Shown: piece by piece, positions 34,156-44,646 of the stretch
How positions within the stretch are numbered: the first letter of the stretch is position 1
Layout of the letters: each line of letters starts with the position of its first letter
From: Actinomycetes bacterium
GTDB lineage: Bacteria > Actinomycetota > Acidimicrobiia > Acidimicrobiales > RAAP-2
Direction of reading: 5' to 3'
DNA length: 64,000 nucleotides
Assembly (NCBI GenBank): GCA_021786095.1
Contig: JAJYNX010000023.1
Coordinates: forward strand, 68,739 to 132,738
Notes under the pieces: model-generated
The model's database searches: none
What the model saw: only the letters and a program-made list of their open reading frames with translations
What the model was told of the DNA's origin: nothing
Program-made: the position numbers and the translations under genes

Positions 34156-35016
34156 TCAGCGCTCGATGGGAAAGCCCACCAGCGACCCCCACTCGGTCCA
34201 CGAACCGTCGTAGACGCGCGCACGAGGATGGTCGAGCAGGCGGGTCAGCACGAACCAGCCCAGCGTCGAACGGTGCCCCAGGCGACAGCAGGTCACCACC
34301 TCGAGGTCGCGCGACACGCCGACGTCGGCGACGGCCGCGGCCAGCTCCTCGCGGGGGCGAAAGAGCCCGTCGGGCGTGAGGAGCCGCTCCAGTGGCAGGT
34401 GTCGCGCCCCGGGGATGTGACCACCCCGCTCGGCACCGTGGTCGAAGGGTGCACTCAACGGAGCAACACGCTCGCCGACGTACTCCTCACGCGAACGCAA
34501 ATCGAGCACCACGCGTCCCTGGCGTCCGAGACCAGCGCGCACCTCGTCGCGCCCGACGCGCAACTCTCCCTCGGGCCTGACCGGAACGCCGGGCGTGATC
34601 GCGCGCGCGCTCGCGACCGGAACGTCGTTCGTGAGCGGATAGCCCCGCCGTGCCCAGGTCGCGTGACCGCCGTCGAGCACCGTGGCCCGCGTCGCGAGCC
34701 CGCGCAGGACCAGGACCCAGTAGGCGTAGGTAGCGAACTGCACCGGGTCGCCCACCAGCACCAGCGTGGAGTCATCCCCGACACCGAGCTCACCGAGGCG
34801 ACCGGCCAGCACCAACGGCGGAGGGAACTCGCGACGCACGTCGTCCCACAGCAGGTCCTTCCAGTAGACGTAGCGCGAACCGGGAATGTGACCCGCGCCG
34901 TAGGCGGCGCGATCGGGCCGGTAGAAGGAGACCTCGATCAGCGTGAACGACGGATCTCCCACGTGATCGACCAGATCGTCGGGGGACACCACGGGTCCGA
35001 TCACCACCACCGTCAC
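34156..35016 (-). CDS. Tandem-rhodanese sulfurtransferase
   Basis: The 286-residue enzyme has two rhodanese domains. The N-terminal one (about residues 10-130) is inactive; the C-terminal one has the active-site loop VTCCRLGHRS, matching the CRxGxRS form of thiosulfate:cyanide sulfurtransferases, with the second Cys of CC as nucleophile. It overlaps the upstream FAD-linked oxidase gene by four bases. A role in sulfur supply or thiosulfate handling is inferred from the family. Confidence 0.9.
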   Translation of the reverse strand: MTVVVIGPVVSPDDLVDHVGDPSFTLIEVSFYRPDRAAYGAGHIPGSRYVYWKDLLWDDVRREFPPPLVLAGRLGELGVGDDSTLVLVGDPVQFATYAYWVLVLRGLATRATVLDGGHATWARRGYPLTNDVPVASARAITPGVPVRPEGELRVGRDEVRAGLGRQGRVVLDLRSREEYVGERVAPLSAPFDHGAERGGHIPGARHLPLERLLTPDGLFRPREELAAAVADVGVSRDLEVVTCCRLGHRSTLGWFVLTRLLDHPRARVYDGSWTEWGSLVGFPIER

Positions 35017-36611
35017 CCCCGTCGGATGTCCGGATCGACCAGAATGCCTGGATTCAAGATGGCGCCAGGGTCGACCGCTCGCTTCACGGCCGCCAACTGC
35101 GCGGCGAAGAGGTCAGGGCGCTCGTCGTCGTAGCCCGCGCGGTGATCGCGCCCGACGCCGTGGTGGTGCGTGATCGTGCCACCGCCACCGACAATGGCCG
35201 CCATCACCGCGCCCTTGACCTCATCCCACTGCGCCAGGCGGTCCGTCGCGTGGCCCGGAGCCAGCACGGTGACGTAGAGCGCCGCGCCGTCGGGGTACAC
35301 GTGGGTGAGTCGGTGCGTGACCAGCGCCGGCCACGCGTCCACCTCGCGCAAGGCCCTCGCGGTGGCCCCGAGGACGGCGTCGACGAACGCGTCCAGTCGA
35401 TCCCAGGTGACGGCGGTCTCGAAGGTCTCGACGATCAGTCCGTGGCGCACGAGCACGTCACGCTGGTAAGGGGCTCGCAGGAATGACGAGCGCCAGCGAG
35501 CGGTGCCCTCGTCGGACGAGCCAGCGAGCCCGCCGTCGGAGATCTCACCGCCGTGGTCACGGACGATCTCACGCGCCCGCGCCACTTCGTGCTCGACGGG
35601 GTGGTCGCTCGACTCGACGCCGACCAGCAGCAGGTGAGCATCACCGACGCCCGCCCCCGACAGCGCCGCCTCGCCGGCGTCGAGCAGCCGGCAGCCCGCT
35701 GGCCAGAGTCCCGACTGGGCGAGAGCGCGTGCGGCGTGGGTCCCCGCGGCGAACGTCGCGAAGCGGGCGACCGCCGAGGCGCGATAGCGCGGGTGCGCCT
35801 GGACGCGGAGCCACGCGCTGGTGATGACCCCCAGCACGCCCTCGGATCCGAGCCACAATCGATCGGCGCTGGGGCCCGCCCCCGAGCTCGGAAGGCGACG
35901 GGACTCCCACACGCCGGCGGGCGTGACGGCCCGGATCGACTCGACGAAGTCGTCGATGCGCGTATGCAGCGTCGCGTAGTGGCCGGCGGACCGGGTCGCG
36001 ATCCAGCCTCCGAGCGTCGACAACTCGAAGCTCTGTGGGTAGTGGCGCAACGTGAGGCCGTGCGGTCGCAGTTGCGCCTCGAGCGACGGTCCCAGTACGC
36101 CCCCCTGGATACGGGCCGATCGCGAGACACGGTCGACCTCGAGCACCTGGTCCATCGCCGTGGTGTCCAGGCTGATCACGGGTCGCTCGTCACTGGGCGG
36201 AGCCTCCACGCCACCCACCACCGACGAGCCTCCGCCGTAGGGGATGACCATCGCGTCGACGCGCGCGGCCCACTCGAGGACGGCGACCACGCCCATCTCG
36301 TCAGGCGGTCGCGCCACCACGTCGGGTGGCCGATCCCAGCGACGCTCGAGGGCCCGCACGACGTCGCGAAACGACTTGCCGTAGGTGTGCCCGGCCCGAT
36401 CGAGATCGTCCACGCGGCACCACGACGCCAGCCCCTCCGGGACCCGCAGGCGCGACGGCGCCACTCGGATCTCCTCGGGCGTCGGAGCGGCGATCGGCTC
36501 TGGGGCGACCCGCACCAACGGGCGAACCCGCTCGACGAGCGCGCGCTCCTCCTCCGCCGACAGCCCGGCGCCCTCGTACCCCCATCCCCAGAAGCAACGC
36601 GTTGCGCCCAC
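35013..36611 (-). CDS. FAD-linked oxidase, alkyldihydroxyacetonephosphate synthase-like
   Basis: The 532-residue product has a PCMH-type FAD domain with VDAMVIPYGGGSSVVGGVEAP, LEVDRVSRSARIQGGVLGPSLEAQL, LSTLGGWIATRSAGHYATLHTRIDDFVESI and a C-terminal FAD-oxidase domain ending HHHGVGRDHRAGY and VKRAVDPGAILNPGIL. The early GWGYEG and HHHGVG motifs are like alkyl-DHAP synthases, which make ether lipids, though bacterial relatives have varied roles. The start is uncertain; GTG 36611 gives a normal N-terminus just before the CFWGWG motif. Confidence 0.85.
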   Translation of the reverse strand: MGATRCFWGWGYEGAGLSAEEERALVERVRPLVRVAPEPIAAPTPEEIRVAPSRLRVPEGLASWCRVDDLDRAGHTYGKSFRDVVRALERRWDRPPDVVARPPDEMGVVAVLEWAARVDAMVIPYGGGSSVVGGVEAPPSDERPVISLDTTAMDQVLEVDRVSRSARIQGGVLGPSLEAQLRPHGLTLRHYPQSFELSTLGGWIATRSAGHYATLHTRIDDFVESIRAVTPAGVWESRRLPSSGAGPSADRLWLGSEGVLGVITSAWLRVQAHPRYRASAVARFATFAAGTHAARALAQSGLWPAGCRLLDAGEAALSGAGVGDAHLLLVGVESSDHPVEHEVARAREIVRDHGGEISDGGLAGSSDEGTARWRSSFLRAPYQRDVLVRHGLIVETFETAVTWDRLDAFVDAVLGATARALREVDAWPALVTHRLTHVYPDGAALYVTVLAPGHATDRLAQWDEVKGAVMAAIVGGGGTITHHHGVGRDHRAGYDDERPDLFAAQLAAVKRAVDPGAILNPGILVDPDIRRG

Positions 36612-36622
36612 CGACCCGCACG

Positions 36623-37021
36623 TTACTGCGGACCCGTGAGCTCCTCCTGTGTGAACGCCTCCTGTGTGGACGCCTCCTGTGCGGGCGTCTCCTGTATGGG
36701 CTCCCGCGACGCAGCCACCCCACAAACGACGTGGCGAGTGGAGACCTCCTCGCACACACTCACCTCGTACCACTCGTAGAGGTCGTCACGACCGCGACGC
36801 TGCGCCGCCCGGTGCACCGGGTCCTCGGCCCACGCCCGGTGCGAATCGCGGTCCGCGAAGCGCACGAGGGTGACCCTCTCCCCATCGGCGCCGAGGTAGA
36901 ACCTCTCGTCCACGAAACCAGGCGCGCGGTGTGCGCGCTGACTCATCTCCTCGGCCAGGCGTCGATAGTCGTCCTCGACGCCGGGACGTAGGCGGCTGCG
37001 AAAAATGGTCACGATGTCCAC
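36623..37021 (-). CDS. ABM-domain protein with repeat-encoded tail
   Basis: The 132-residue product has an antibiotic-biosynthesis-monooxygenase domain (residues 1-95: MDIVTIFRSRLRPG ... HRAPGFVDERFYLGADGERVTLVRFADRDSHRAWAEDPVH ... YEWYEVSVCE). Such small dimeric ferredoxin-like proteins include haem-degrading and quinol oxygenases and many of unknown role. Its C-terminal tail (SREPIQETPAQEASTQEAFTQE) is encoded by four 15-base tandem repeats, giving Gln-Glu repeats every five residues; the tail is not part of the family fold. Confidence 0.8.
   Translation of the reverse strand: MDIVTIFRSRLRPGVEDDYRRLAEEMSQRAHRAPGFVDERFYLGADGERVTLVRFADRDSHRAWAEDPVHRAAQRRGRDDLYEWYEVSVCEEVSTRHVVCGVAASREPIQETPAQEASTQEAFTQEELTGPQ
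36644..36703. repeat. Four 15-base tandem repeats in the ABM gene
   Basis: Units start with CTCCTGT at 36644, 36659, 36674 and 36689; the first two differ by one base, the others are more diverged. Because 15 is divisible by three, unit gain or loss would keep the frame. Confidence 0.85.
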
Positions 37022-37094
37022 GGTCCCAGTATGGACGTGGCGCCTCGCCGCTCATCGGGCGGGTGCCGGATGGGCGTTGCGCGCTGGCGCGAAG

Positions 37095-37397
37095 CTAGTG
37101 GTCGCCCGATCCGTCGCCAGAGCCGCTCCCGGAGGCGAGCGAGCTCGCCCCCGGTGTGTGCGCCGCGGTACCCGACCAGTCGGAGCCGTCGTCATAACCC
37201 ACGACGTAGGGAACCGGACTCGCCACCCGAGGCGTCGCAGCCGGAGCGCTCGCTCCCGCGGGGGCGGGCGTCGTGCGCGTGGCACTAGCCGGGGGTGACG
37301 GTGCGCTGGCTCGCACCAGACCGGCCGCGGCGAGTCCCAGCCCGATGGTGAGTGCGCTGGTCACGATCCACGAGAGAAAGGTCCTCGTCCCCCTCAC
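37095..37397 (-). CDS. Membrane-anchored Pro/Ala-rich small protein
   Basis: The 100-residue product has one membrane helix near the N-terminus (TFLSWIVTSALTIGLGLAAAGLV), a Pro/Ala/Thr-rich stretch, and a Gly/Ser/Asp-rich end (GSGSGDGSGDH). GGAGGTGGG before the GTG at 37397 supports the start. No family is recognised. The low-complexity outside portion could be a surface linker or stalk. Confidence 0.65.
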   Translation of the reverse strand: MRGTRTFLSWIVTSALTIGLGLAAAGLVRASAPSPPASATRTTPAPAGASAPAATPRVASPVPYVVGYDDGSDWSGTAAHTPGASSLASGSGSGDGSGDH

Positions 37398-37514
37398 TGA
37401 TCCCACCTCCACTCCGTCGACGACGAACCGACCCAGTGTGACGCCGTGAGGTGAACGAGACGTGAGCCGCACCGCAGAGTTTCCTGTGAATCTCGGCTAG
37501 GGTGAGGTCTCCCT

Positions 37515-38594
37515 ATGGCCCTGTCGATCGGCATCGTCGGACTCCCCAACGTGGGCAAGTCGACACTGTTCAACGCGCTGACGAGCAACCACGTCGTTGC
37601 GGCCAACTACCCCTTCGCCACGATCGAGCCCAACGTCGGCGTCGTGGCCGTCCCCGACGCTCGCCTCGCGGTACTGGCGCAGCTCGCGAGCTCGGAGCGC
37701 GTGGTGCCCGCCACCGTCACCTTCGTCGACATCGCCGGCATCGTGCGCGGCGCCTCGCAGGGCGAGGGACTGGGGAACCAGTTCCTGGCGGCCATTCGCG
37801 AGGTCGACGCCATCTGCGAGGTGGTGCGCGTCTTCGAGGACGACGACGTGATCCACGTCGACGGCCGAATCGATCCGACGGGCGACGTGGCGACCATCGA
37901 GACCGAGCTCATCCTCGCCGACCTACAGACGGTCGACAAGGCGATCGCCCGCCTCGAGCGCGAGGCCAAGCGCGGCGGTGACGCGGCGCGGCGCCTGAGC
38001 GAGGTGCAACGCGTCCGTGACGTCCTGAACAGCGGCCACGTCATCTCGTCAGCGCACGACGAGATCGACCCCGACGCGCTCGCCGACCTCCACCTGCTCA
38101 CCGACAAGCCGTTCATCTACGTCTTCAACGTCGACGAGGTGACGCTGGCCGATCCCGAGCGGCGCCGCGAGTTGGTGGCCTCGGTCGCCCCCGCGCCCAG
38201 CGTCGTACTATGCGCCAAGATCGAGGCCGAGCTCGAGGACCTGGACGAGGCCGAGGCCCTGGAGCTCCTGCAGTCCTTCGGTCAGGAGGAGTCGGGCCTG
38301 TCCCAGCTGTCGCGCGTGGGCTTCGCCACCCTCGGGCTGCAGACCTTTCTCACCTCCGGGCCCAAGGAGACGCGCGCCTGGACCATCCGCCGCGGGACCA
38401 CGGCCCCCGAGGCGGCGGGCGTGATCCACAGTGACTTCGAACGCCACTTCATCAAGGCCGAGGTCGTCGCCTACGACGACCTGGTCAGCGCGGGCTCGCT
38501 GAGCGCGCTGCGCGCGAGCGGACGCGCGCGCATCGAGGGCAAGGAGTACGTGATGCGCGACGGCGACGTCGTCGAGTTTCGCGTCAACGCCTGA
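37515..38594 (+). CDS. ychF: Redox-regulated ATPase YchF
   Basis: The 359-residue OBG-family P-loop protein starts [23 protein letters not shown], with [14 protein letters not shown] (switch region), [25 protein letters not shown] in place of NKxD (ATP rather than GTP preference), and a C-terminal TGS domain ([41 protein letters not shown]). YchF binds ribosomes and affects translation and redox stress. TAGGGT lies 11 bases before the ATG, with GAGGT between them as a weak ribosome binding site. Confidence 0.96.
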   Translation: MALSIGIVGLPNVGKSTLFNALTSNHVVAANYPFATIEPNVGVVAVPDARLAVLAQLASSERVVPATVTFVDIAGIVRGASQGEGLGNQFLAAIREVDAICEVVRVFEDDDVIHVDGRIDPTGDVATIETELILADLQTVDKAIARLEREAKRGGDAARRLSEVQRVRDVLNSGHVISSAHDEIDPDALADLHLLTDKPFIYVFNVDEVTLADPERRRELVASVAPAPSVVLCAKIEAELEDLDEAEALELLQSFGQEESGLSQLSRVGFATLGLQTFLTSGPKETRAWTIRRGTTAPEAAGVIHSDFERHFIKAEVVAYDDLVSAGSLSALRASGRARIEGKEYVMRDGDVVEFRVNA

Positions 38595-38678
38595 CGCGAC
38601 GAACGTCCGCCGCTACAGTGGTGGGAGGCGTGCACGACAGAGGCCGGCGCCGGACGTGAATCCAAACCTAGGAGAACC

Positions 38679-40124
<1,446 letters not shown>

Positions 40125-40126
40125 CC

Positions 40127-40168
40127 GCGAGAGCCTGGCGCGCTACGCGTAGCGCGCCAGGCTCTCGC
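40127..40168. terminator. 42-base perfect palindrome at the convergent ahcY/hydrolase junction
   Basis: The left arm starts GCGAGAGCCTGGCGCGCTACG (40127-40147 inclusive of its last bases) and the right arm is its exact complement, with no loop base. It begins three bases after the ahcY stop and includes the stop and the last eight codons of the hydrolase gene. It would form a very stable hairpin in both transcripts and so is probably a bidirectional terminator. Confidence 0.8.
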
Positions 40169-41069
40169 GCAGTACCGCCCGGAAGCGCTCGGGGTCGAGC
40201 GACACACCGACGCGCGTCGTGCTGTTCTCGTGCGCGCGACGCCGGTCGAACCAGGTCGCCCCGCGCGAGTGCTCCCCACCCGTCTCCACCGCGACCGTCA
40301 CCCCCTGGGTCGTGATGGCCGAGGGGTCGAGCACGGCGTAGACCGCCGCCGCGTCGTGCATGATGATGTCGCGATTCGCGTACCACCGCTCGTGATAGGC
40401 GGCGTAGGGCTCGAGCATCTGCGCGCACCGCTCGCCCACGCGCGTGCCCAGCCCACGCAGGAATGCCAGGTCGTCGTCGCGCAGCACGGCCTGATGCGTG
40501 AGGTCCAGGGGCAACACGGTGATGGGCCAGCGCCCCGCGAAGACGCGCACCGCCGCCTCGGGATCCGACCAGATGTTGAACTCGGCGGCCGGGGTGACGT
40601 TGCCCTGGAAGGACGCACCCCCCATCACCACCAGACGCTCGACTCGCGTGTCGAACAGGGGGTCGCGCGCGAGGGCCGTCGCGAGGTTCGTCAACGGGCC
40701 GATCGCGATCACGGTGAGCGGTCCCTCGTCGGCGAGGCGGCCGAGCAGCTCGACCGCCGTCTCGTCCGTCTCGGGGGTGCGTGGCTCATCCCACACCTGG
40801 TCGCCCAGTCCGTCGGCGCCGTGGACCTCGCTGGCGTCGCCCGCCACTCCCGCGAGGGGGCGCGCGGCCCCGCGCGCGACCAGCACGTCGCGGCGCCCCG
40901 ACAGGTCGACCAGGCGCCGGGCGTTCAGGGTCGTCTTGTCGATCGCGACGTTGCCCGCCACGGTCGTGAGCGCCAGCACGTCCAGCTCGTCGCGGGCCAG
41001 CGCGAGCAGGATGGCCACCGCGTCGTCCACCCCCGGGTCGGTATCGATCACGACGCGCGTGCGAGCCAC
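40143..41069 (-). CDS. Ribonucleoside hydrolase
   Basis: The 308-residue IunH-family enzyme cleaves ribonucleosides to base and ribose. The calcium-binding N-terminal motif is VVIDTDPGVDDAVAILLA; ERLVVMGGASFQGNVTPAAEFNIWSDPEAA and IIMHDAAAVYAVLDP complete the site. It overlaps the ribokinase gene by 22 bases and lies last in an operon with an NMT1-type ABC transporter. The last codons lie within the terminator palindrome. Confidence 0.93.
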   Translation of the reverse strand: MARTRVVIDTDPGVDDAVAILLALARDELDVLALTTVAGNVAIDKTTLNARRLVDLSGRRDVLVARGAARPLAGVAGDASEVHGADGLGDQVWDEPRTPETDETAVELLGRLADEGPLTVIAIGPLTNLATALARDPLFDTRVERLVVMGGASFQGNVTPAAEFNIWSDPEAAVRVFAGRWPITVLPLDLTHQAVLRDDDLAFLRGLGTRVGERCAQMLEPYAAYHERWYANRDIIMHDAAAVYAVLDPSAITTQGVTVAVETGGEHSRGATWFDRRRAHENSTTRVGVSLDPERFRAVLRESLARYA

Positions 41070-41902
41070 GACTCCACCTCCGTCCTCGTTGGCAGGGCGC
41101 CGCGTGCTCCGCGCGCCCGGGTCGCGAGCGAGCCCGCGGCCGCCGCGAAGCGCAGCGACTCGTCCGCCCCCACCCCGCTCGCGTACTGCGTCGCGTACGC
41201 CGCGCAGAACACGTCACCGGCGCCCACCGTGTCGACGGGTTCGACCGGCAGGGCGCTCGCGCGCGCCACCTCGCGCCCGTAGCGGTAGAGGACCGCGCCA
41301 CGCGCACCCAGGGTCACGACGCAGTGCGCCAGCGGCGCCAGGTCGAGCGAGGCCGCCTCGAGCTCATTGGCGATCACAACCGCGCAGCGCCCCAGGGTGA
41401 CCGGATCGACGGGGGCCACCGGCGCCACGTTGAGCACCAGGGCGCGGGCCCGGCGCGCCACGTCGTCCACGACGGCGAGGGGTACCTCCAGTTGGGCCAG
41501 GACCACGTCGAACTCCTCAAGGCCGGCGGCGGACGGGTCGACCTCGCCGTTCGCCCCGGGAGCGACGACGATCACGTTCTCGCCCCGGTCGTCCACCGTG
41601 ATCAGGGCGGTGCCCGTCGGGCGCGCGCACCGGGCGACGCGCGACACGTCGACGCCGCTCGACGCAAGCTCCCCCAGGAGCCAGTCGCCGGTCTCGTCCT
41701 CGCCCACCGCCCCCACCATCGCCGTGCGCGCGCCCAGGCGTGCGGCGGCGGCGGCCTGGTTCGCCCCCTTGCCTCCCGCCAGGCGCGCGAGGTCACCGCC
41801 GATCACGGTCTCACCGGGTTGTGGCAACCGGTCGACCCGCACCACCAGATCGGCGTTGAGGCTCCCGACGACCGCGAGACGCGGTTCGAGCGGCACCGCC
41901 AC
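41048..41902 (-). CDS. rbsK: Ribokinase (PfkB family)
   Basis: The 284-residue kinase has AVVGSLNADLVVRVDRLPQPGETVIGGD near the start, LAGGKGANQAAAAARLG, and the catalytic PVDTVGAGDVFCAAYA with the Asp base in GAGD. It would phosphorylate the ribose set free by the hydrolase encoded next to it. The GTG at 41902 lies two bases after the stop of the binding-protein gene. Confidence 0.92.
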   Translation of the reverse strand: MAVPLEPRLAVVGSLNADLVVRVDRLPQPGETVIGGDLARLAGGKGANQAAAAARLGARTAMVGAVGEDETGDWLLGELASSGVDVSRVARCARPTGTALITVDDRGENVIVVAPGANGEVDPSAAGLEEFDVVLAQLEVPLAVVDDVARRARALVLNVAPVAPVDPVTLGRCAVVIANELEAASLDLAPLAHCVVTLGARGAVLYRYGREVARASALPVEPVDTVGAGDVFCAAYATQYASGVGADESLRFAAAAGSLATRARGARGALPTRTEVESWLARAS

Positions 41903-41904
41903 GA

Positions 41905-42924
41905 CTAGGGCTGGAACTTGTTGGTGTAGTACGCCGACGGCGCCGGGACCTTCGAGATCAGGTGCACGCTCTTCAGCGCTCGCGCCAGCGTCAGCCACTG
42001 GGCACTGGTCTGCGTGAAGTACTGTCCGTGGGAGTTGGTCAGGAACGGGATCGTGAGTCTCCAGCCCAGGGCGTTGTAGGCGTTGGTGTACCCGCTCTGC
42101 GGGTACGTCTTGTCGAAGTCGGTGGCGGCCCGCGCCGGGTTGTGCACGGCCCAGATGGTCGCCTTCTTCACCGCCGACAGGAAGGCTCGGACGGTGGCGC
42201 CGTGAGCGGAGGCGTAGCCCCGGGTGACCGCGTACACCCAGATGGGGATGTCCGGCGCGCCGACGGCCGTGCCGAGCAACTCGACCAACTTGCCCTTCGT
42301 GTGCGAGCCCACGAAGCCGGGGATCTCGTAGTTGGTGGTCGAAGTCGAGAAGTTGACGCGACCCGCGAGCAGGTCGGTCAGGTCGTTGCCGGTGGGGTCG
42401 GTCACCACGTTGACCTGGTTGGCCGACAGGCCCGCGTGGCGCAGCACGAAGGGCAGCATGGCCTCGGTCCAGGTGTCGCCGTAGGAGAAGATCTTCTTGC
42501 CCTTGAGCTCGGCCTTCAGGTTCGACGCCGTGAGCTTCGTCCCGGGCTTGGCGAAGACCGCCCAGTTATTGCGCATCGAGTAGTTCGCGACCGACAGCAT
42601 CGGCGCGCCCGCGTTCACCGCCACCCCCATGTCCGTCGTCGTGATGAAGCCGATCTGGCCGGCGCCGGTGGTCAGCATCTTCGTCGTGGTCGAGGTGTCG
42701 GGTGGGAACTTCACCGAGACGTCGAGGCCGGCGGCACGAAAGTACCCCTGATCCTGCGCGACGACGACGGGAATCAGTTCGAAATCCGGTCCCGGGAAGT
42801 CGTAGACGAAGGTCACCTTGGTCAACGGGGCTGCCGCGGCGCCGAGGGTGCCCACGGCGACGGCGAGCGAGCTGGCCAGTAGCGATCCGGTCATGGCGAG
42901 GGCCGTCAGGCGATTGATCTTCAC
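41905..42924 (-). CDS. NMT1/THI5-like ABC substrate-binding protein
   Basis: The 339-residue protein has a signal peptide (LTALAMTGSLLASSLAVAVGTLGAAAA) and the NMT1/THI5 pattern VTFVYDFPGPDFELIPVVVAQDQGYFRAAGLDVSVKFPPDTSTTTKMLTTGAGQIGFITTTDMG. Relatives bind thiamine-precursor pyrimidines, riboflavin or sulfonates. Its operon partners, nucleoside hydrolase and ribokinase, suggest that the ligand here is a nucleoside or base analogue; this is inference. The gene precedes the ribokinase gene by two bases. Confidence 0.88.
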   Translation of the reverse strand: MKINRLTALAMTGSLLASSLAVAVGTLGAAAAPLTKVTFVYDFPGPDFELIPVVVAQDQGYFRAAGLDVSVKFPPDTSTTTKMLTTGAGQIGFITTTDMGVAVNAGAPMLSVANYSMRNNWAVFAKPGTKLTASNLKAELKGKKIFSYGDTWTEAMLPFVLRHAGLSANQVNVVTDPTGNDLTDLLAGRVNFSTSTTNYEIPGFVGSHTKGKLVELLGTAVGAPDIPIWVYAVTRGYASAHGATVRAFLSAVKKATIWAVHNPARAATDFDKTYPQSGYTNAYNALGWRLTIPFLTNSHGQYFTQTSAQWLTLARALKSVHLISKVPAPSAYYTNKFQP

Positions 42925-42994
42925 GTCGCTCCTTTGCGGTAGCCGTGGTGGCGTGGTGGCGACATGCTAGTGCGTGCCCGTGCGCCTCACAAGG

Positions 42995-43849
42995 TCACGA
43001 GCGCCGCCACCAGTGCCGTCGCGCCACGCTACGCCGCTGCCAGGGTGTCGCCCAGACCTCGGCGCCAACGACGAGCAGGAACCACGAGATGCCGATCACG
43101 GTCATGAGCATCGTCGTGCCGTAGACCGCCGCGGTGTTGAGGTTGGAGTTGGCGTGCTCCTGGTAGAGCGCCAGCGACGCGCCGTCGGACGCCGCGAGCT
43201 CACCGATGATGGCCCCCGTCACGGCGTAGGTGGCCCCGATCTTCAGTCCGCTGAACAGCGGGGTGGTCGTCGCGGGTATCTCGATCTGCAGGAAGGTGCG
43301 CCACCGAGGTGCCCCGAAGACGCGCGCCAGATTGATGAGGTCCCGATCGACGTGGCTGAGCCCGTCGAGCACGTTCACGGTCACCGGGAAGAACACGATC
43401 CACGCGACGATGACGACCTTGGGGGCGACCGAGAAGCCGAGGATGAGCACCAGGGGCGCCGCGAGGGCGATGATCGGCACCGCCTGGGAGAGCACCAGGA
43501 CGGGGTAGACGAGGCGCTGGAGCACCGGAACCTTGGCCATGACGACGCCGAGGGTCAGCCCGAGCGCGGCCCCGGTGACGAAGCCGTACACCGTCTCGCG
43601 GATGGTACCGAGTGTGAGGGGCCACAGCACCGACCAGTTCTGGGTCACGGCCAGGATGGCCTGGCGCGGACGGGGCGCGATGTAGGGCGCGACGTGGAAG
43701 ACCACCACGATGGCCTCCCACAGCGCGAGCAGCAGCACGATCGACAGCAGCGGGATCCCCACGTTGCGCGCCACCTTGCGCCCGGCGCGGCTGGCGCCCG
43801 CGCGGGGTCCGCGCGTCGACCCGCCGGTCGGAGCGACGGACTCGCTCAC
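42995..43849 (-). CDS. ABC transporter permease (SsuC/ThiX-like)
   Basis: The 284-residue permease has six membrane segments and the EAA motif GAPRWRTFLQIEIPATTTPLFSGLKIGATYAVTGAIIGE typical of the nitrate/sulfonate/taurine/pyrimidine class. It overlaps the ATPase gene by four bases (GTGA) and works with the NMT1-like binding protein downstream. Confidence 0.9.
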   Translation of the reverse strand: MSESVAPTGGSTRGPRAGASRAGRKVARNVGIPLLSIVLLLALWEAIVVVFHVAPYIAPRPRQAILAVTQNWSVLWPLTLGTIRETVYGFVTGAALGLTLGVVMAKVPVLQRLVYPVLVLSQAVPIIALAAPLVLILGFSVAPKVVIVAWIVFFPVTVNVLDGLSHVDRDLINLARVFGAPRWRTFLQIEIPATTTPLFSGLKIGATYAVTGAIIGELAASDGASLALYQEHANSNLNTAAVYGTTMLMTVIGISWFLLVVGAEVWATPWQRRSVARRHWWRRS

Positions 43850-44601
43850 GACGTCCCCCCGTGCAGAAGGTGCATGACGCGGCTCTTCAGCTCGATGAAG
43901 GTCGCGTCGGTGAGCGTGTCCACGGTCCGCGGGCGCGCGAGGGTGTTCGCGAAGTCGGCCACGATTCGCCCGGGACGCGGGGACATCACCACGACGCGAT
44001 CGGAGAGGAAGAGCGACTCGTCGACGTCGTGGGTGATGAACAGCACCGTGCGTCCCGTGTCGCGCCACACCTGCAGCAGCCACTGCTGCATCTCGAGGCG
44101 GGTCTGCGCGTCGAGCGCCCCGAAGGGCTCGTCCAGCAGCAGCAACGGCTGGTGGGTGACCAGCGTGCGCATGAACGCGACCCGCTGGCGCATTCCCCCC
44201 GACAGCGCGCTGGGGTAGTGGTTGAGGAACTCGCCGAGCCCGTACTGCTCGGCCACCCGACGAGCCTCGGCCCGATCGGCGTCGGTCACCCGACGAGTGA
44301 GCCGCGCCGCCATCGTGATGTTGTCCTGCACGGTGCGCCACGGCACCAGCAAGTCCTTCTGGAGCATGTAGCCGACGTGGCCCGTCGTGCCCGTCACCGC
44401 ACTGCCATTCATGACCACGGCGCCCGAGTCGGGCGCCAGCAGCCCGGCGATCACGTTGAACAGCGTCGACTTGCCGCAGCCCGACGGCCCCACGATCGCG
44501 ACGAACGAGCCCTCGTCGACCGAGAAGGTCGTCGGCTCCAGGGCGACCGTGTCGCCGAAGACCTTGCCGACGTCGCGCAACTCCAGCAGCGAGGGGCTCA
44601 C
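43846..44601 (-). CDS. ABC transporter ATPase (SsuB/TauB/ThiZ-like)
   Basis: The 251-residue ATPase has GPSGCGKSTLFNVIAGLL, LSGGMRQRVAFMRTLV and LLLLDEPFGALDAQTR, the short-form class that pairs with NMT1-like binding proteins. It is the first gene of a five-gene operon (ATPase, permease, binding protein, ribokinase, nucleoside hydrolase). The GTG start follows a TACATT -10 element by six bases, so the operon transcript is probably leaderless. Confidence 0.92.
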   Translation of the reverse strand: MSPSLLELRDVGKVFGDTVALEPTTFSVDEGSFVAIVGPSGCGKSTLFNVIAGLLAPDSGAVVMNGSAVTGTTGHVGYMLQKDLLVPWRTVQDNITMAARLTRRVTDADRAEARRVAEQYGLGEFLNHYPSALSGGMRQRVAFMRTLVTHQPLLLLDEPFGALDAQTRLEMQQWLLQVWRDTGRTVLFITHDVDESLFLSDRVVVMSPRPGRIVADFANTLARPRTVDTLTDATFIELKSRVMHLLHGGTS

Positions 44602-44607
44602 CGCACA

Positions 44608-44613
44608 AATGTA
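44608..44613 (-). promoter_or_regulatory. -10 element TACATT of the NMT1-type ABC operon
   Basis: On the minus strand TACATT is followed by six bases and the GTG at 44601. Confidence 0.55.
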
Positions 44614-44646
44614 CCGTGACGCACCGTGACGTCTCGTGCGCGCCGT

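Noticed and set aside
38595-38678. SAH riboswitch before ahcY
   Set aside because: The leader is only about 60 bases and I could not match the conserved SAH riboswitch core; a normal AGGAGA ribosome binding site is present.
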